Assembly (NCBI GenBank): GCA_016288675.1
Contig: JAEELC010000073.1
Span: forward strand, 1 to 7,487
Reading direction: 5' to 3'
DNA length: 7,487 nucleotides
Source: Acholeplasmatales bacterium
GTDB taxonomy: Bacteria > Bacillota_I > Bacilli_A > Acholeplasmatales > Anaeroplasmataceae
Position numbers and translations under genes: made by a program. Below are positions 5,299 to 7,487 of this stretch, piece after piece; position 1 is the stretch's first letter; every line of letters begins with the position of its first letter. Below the pieces are notes generated by a model that saw only the letters and a list, made by a program, of their open reading frames with translations, was not told the DNA's origin and did not search any database.

Positions 5299-6780
5299 AT
5301 GAAAATAAAAAAATTATTATTAATTGTCCTTCTTTCTATCACATTCATTTTTGGAATGACTTCATGCAAAAAGCAAAAACAAAAGCTTGTTGTTACTACA
5401 AATGCTGAGTTTAATCCATTTGAATATGTAGAAAATGGAAAAATTACAGGTTTTGATATTGATCTAATCAGAGCTTATGCAAACAAAAATGATCTAGAAC
5501 TTGATATTCAAGATGTTGATTTTGATGGAGCTCTTATTGCTGTATCAACTGGTAAATCAGATCTTGCTATCGCTGGTATTACAGTTAGCGAAAAGAGAAA
5601 AGAAACTATGTCTTTCTCAAATTCTTATTATTCAGCTGACCAAGTTGTTATTGTTAAAGATGGTTCTAAATATGAAAATCTAAATCAAGATGAAATACTA
5701 ACTCAATTATCTCTAGATAATGCTAAAATCGGTTGCCAAAGAGGTACAACTGGTGAATATTTCATCGAAGGTGATGAGGACTGGGAATTTGATGGAATCA
5801 AAGGCGCAGAAGTAAAATCATATGATAATGGAGCTTTAGCGGTTACTGCATTATCTAATGGTCAAATTGATGCTGTTATTATTGACTCAGCTCCTGCTCG
5901 TGTTTTATGTAAATCAATAAAAAATGTTAAGATTGTAAAAGATGTATTATTAACTAGTGAAGAATACGCAATTGCTGTAAATAAAGAAAATACTTCTTTA
6001 GTAGAGTCTTTAAATAAATTTATTTTTGAAGCTAAAGAAGATGGTACATTAGATGCTATTGTTAATAAGTATTTTGGTACTGAAACTGAAGATGTTGTTA
6101 TTGATGATAAATCTACATTTAATAAAGATAATATTTTATCTATTTTCAAAGGATTAGGTAATACATTAATTATTACATTTACAGCCTTTCTTTTAGGTAT
6201 TTTACTTGGTGTATTAGTATCTCTTGCAACTAATATGCAAACTAAGAATAAAGCTTTATTAGCTTTAAAATATTTAGCCAAGGGTTATGTAATGATATTT
6301 AGAGGGACTCCTATTATCGTACAATTATTAATTATTTACTATATTGTATTTAAATCATTTACTGGTAATGCTATATGGATTGGTGTATTATCATTTGGTT
6401 TAAATAGCGGAGCTTATGTATCAGAAATTGTACGTGGTGGTATTGAATCTGTTTCAGCAGGACAAATGGAAGCTGGTAGAAGCTTAGGTTTAAATTACCA
6501 TACTGTAATGAAAAAGATTATATTCCCACAAGCAATTAAAAATGCACTTCCTTCATTAGGAAATGAATTTATTTCATTAATTAAGGAAACTTCAGTAATT
6601 GGATTTATCGGTGCATTTGATTTGACATTAGCATTTAGAAAGATTGCAAATGCAACATATGATTATACAAGCACTTATTTATTAATGGGATTATTATATT
6701 TCTTATTAGTATTACTATTTACTTGCATCTTAAAGTTAATTGAAAGGAGATTAAATCATGATAGAATTAAAGGACGTTAA
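5299..6780 (+). CDS. Amino-acid ABC importer: lipoprotein substrate-binding domain fused to permease
   Basis: One 493-residue polypeptide captures a polar amino acid outside the cell and forms the membrane channel. It starts with a lipoprotein signal (basic MKIKK, hydrophobic core, lipobox MTSC with C23 as the lipidation site). A type II amino-acid-binding domain covers roughly residues 28-262: [17 protein letters not shown] (51-56), [15 protein letters not shown] with R100 as the probable carboxylate-binding arginine, GTTGE, and DAVIID with D196. The HisM/GlnP-type permease covers roughly 280-490, with about five membrane spans and an EAA loop [23 protein letters not shown] (391-413). One permease per chain implies a homodimer carrying two binding domains, as in GlnPQ-type importers. 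Where Lys/Arg-binding LAO protein has Asp11, this has N35, so arginine specificity rests on the T-box rather than the pocket. The start has GGAGGG five bases upstream. Confidence 0.93.
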   Translation: MKIKKLLLIVLLSITFIFGMTSCKKQKQKLVVTTNAEFNPFEYVENGKITGFDIDLIRAYANKNDLELDIQDVDFDGALIAVSTGKSDLAIAGITVSEKRKETMSFSNSYYSADQVVIVKDGSKYENLNQDEILTQLSLDNAKIGCQRGTTGEYFIEGDEDWEFDGIKGAEVKSYDNGALAVTALSNGQIDAVIIDSAPARVLCKSIKNVKIVKDVLLTSEEYAIAVNKENTSLVESLNKFIFEAKEDGTLDAIVNKYFGTETEDVVIDDKSTFNKDNILSIFKGLGNTLIITFTAFLLGILLGVLVSLATNMQTKNKALLALKYLAKGYVMIFRGTPIIVQLLIIYYIVFKSFTGNAIWIGVLSFGLNSGAYVSEIVRGGIESVSAGQMEAGRSLGLNYHTVMKKIIFPQAIKNALPSLGNEFISLIKETSVIGFIGAFDLTLAFRKIANATYDYTSTYLLMGLLYFLLVLLFTCILKLIERRLNHDRIKGR

Positions 6781-7480
6781 TGTTACTCTTAATAAGAATG
6801 AAATTTTAGATGGTATTAATCTTACTATTAAAGATGGAGAAGTAGTATCTATTATTGGACCTTCAGGTTCTGGTAAATCTACATTAATTAGAACTATGAA
6901 CCATCTTGCTAAGCCTATTAGAGGTAAAGTAATTATTAATGGTTGTGAAATTACTGATAAGAATATTGATGTTATTAGACAAAATGTAGGTATGGTTTTC
7001 CAACAATTTGAACTATTCCCACACTTATCAATCCTTGAAAATATTATTTTAGCTCCTGTAACATTAAAGAAAATGACAAGAGAAGAAGCTTGTCAAAAAG
7101 CTTGTGAATTATTAAAGCGTGTTAATTTGCTTGATAAATTAAATGCATATCCTAATAGCTTATCAGGTGGACAAAAGCAACGTATCGCTATTGTTAGAGC
7201 TCTTATTATGAATCCTAGTATTATGCTATTTGATGAACCTACATCAGCATTAGACCCTGAAATGGTTAAAGAAGTACTTGATGTAATTAAGGAATTAGCT
7301 AGTACAGGTATGACAATTTGTATTGTTACACATCAATTAGGATTTGCACGTGATATTTCTTCTAGAGTTTTATTTGTTGCAGATAAAAAAATTCTTGAAG
7401 ATGGTACACCTGAAGAAATATTTAATAATCCTAAAACAGATAGACTTAAAGATTTCTTATCAAAAGTTAATTCATACTAA
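6758..7480 (+). CDS. Amino-acid ABC importer ATP-binding protein (GlnQ/ArtP-like)
   Basis: This is the cytoplasmic ATPase that powers the fused binding protein/permease encoded just upstream. The 240-residue protein is complete and of normal length. Walker A is GPSGSGKS (34-41), the Q-loop is in VFQQF (80-84), the signature is LSGGQ (135-139), Walker B is IMLFDE (155-160) with catalytic E160, the D-loop is SALD (163-166) and the H-loop histidine is H192. After that histidine this protein has Q (THQLGFA), where most relatives read THEM-FA. This is a minor variation. The ATG at 6758 has AAAGGAGA seven bases upstream and overlaps the permease gene by 23 bases, so translation is probably coupled. 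Specificity follows from its partner. The last 7 bases of the window show nothing further. Confidence 0.95.
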   Translation: MIELKDVNVTLNKNEILDGINLTIKDGEVVSIIGPSGSGKSTLIRTMNHLAKPIRGKVIINGCEITDKNIDVIRQNVGMVFQQFELFPHLSILENIILAPVTLKKMTREEACQKACELLKRVNLLDKLNAYPNSLSGGQKQRIAIVRALIMNPSIMLFDEPTSALDPEMVKEVLDVIKELASTGMTICIVTHQLGFARDISSRVLFVADKKILEDGTPEEIFNNPKTDRLKDFLSKVNSY

Positions 7481-7487
7481 AAAAATG

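Noticed and set aside
5862..6281. Open frame of 139 codons on the minus strand inside the importer gene
   Set aside because: It is fully antisense to the conserved binding-domain/permease coding sequence, has no recognisable motif and no promoter or terminator of its own.

Overview
The window is AT-rich, densely coded DNA from a low-GC Gram-positive bacterium. I infer the Bacillota, most likely a Bacilli or Erysipelotrichia/Mollicutes-like lineage. The evidence is strong GGAGG-type ribosome binding sites, an era-recO pair, a lipobox lipoprotein transporter, a T-box riboswitch and intrinsic terminators. Every tryptophan codon I can see is TGG and no gene contains an in-frame TGA, so the Mycoplasma code is not in use here. 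The species cannot be named from this sequence.

Layout. Bases 1-698 hold the 3' part of era (ribosome assembly GTPase), closed by a terminator. recO (746-1447, recombination mediator) follows. Next comes a small membrane-anchored protein that looks like a NERD nuclease domain without its catalytic residues (1520-2125). A 467-residue soluble protein that I do not recognise (2178-3581) has its own promoter. A tRNA-Glu gene with the unusual anticodon CTC (3634-3708) has its own promoter and terminator. ruvX/yqgF lies on the minus strand (3797-4225) and is divergent from a stand-alone LUD-domain protein (4319-4930).

The 368 bases at 4931-5298 have no gene but hold a promoter and a complete T-box leader. 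The leader has a kink-turn, a loop-E/specifier loop, a distal loop, Stem II, the antiterminator with AAGGTGGCACCACG, and a competing terminator. The triplet in specifier position is CGC (Arg), and the T-box bulge UGGC predicts a tRNA with discriminator G. The leader controls a two-gene amino-acid ABC importer: a lipoprotein binding domain fused to the permease (5299-6780), and its ATPase (6758-7480), overlapping by 23 bases. Together this reads as an uptake operon for arginine or a related amino acid, switched on when the cognate tRNA is uncharged.

The items most worth checking are the Arg assignment of the T-box, a second hairpin that can form only in read-through transcripts, the CTC tRNA-Glu, the catalytically degenerate NERD-like protein and the unrecognised 467-residue protein. 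I see no mobile element, CRISPR array, phage gene or defence cassette.
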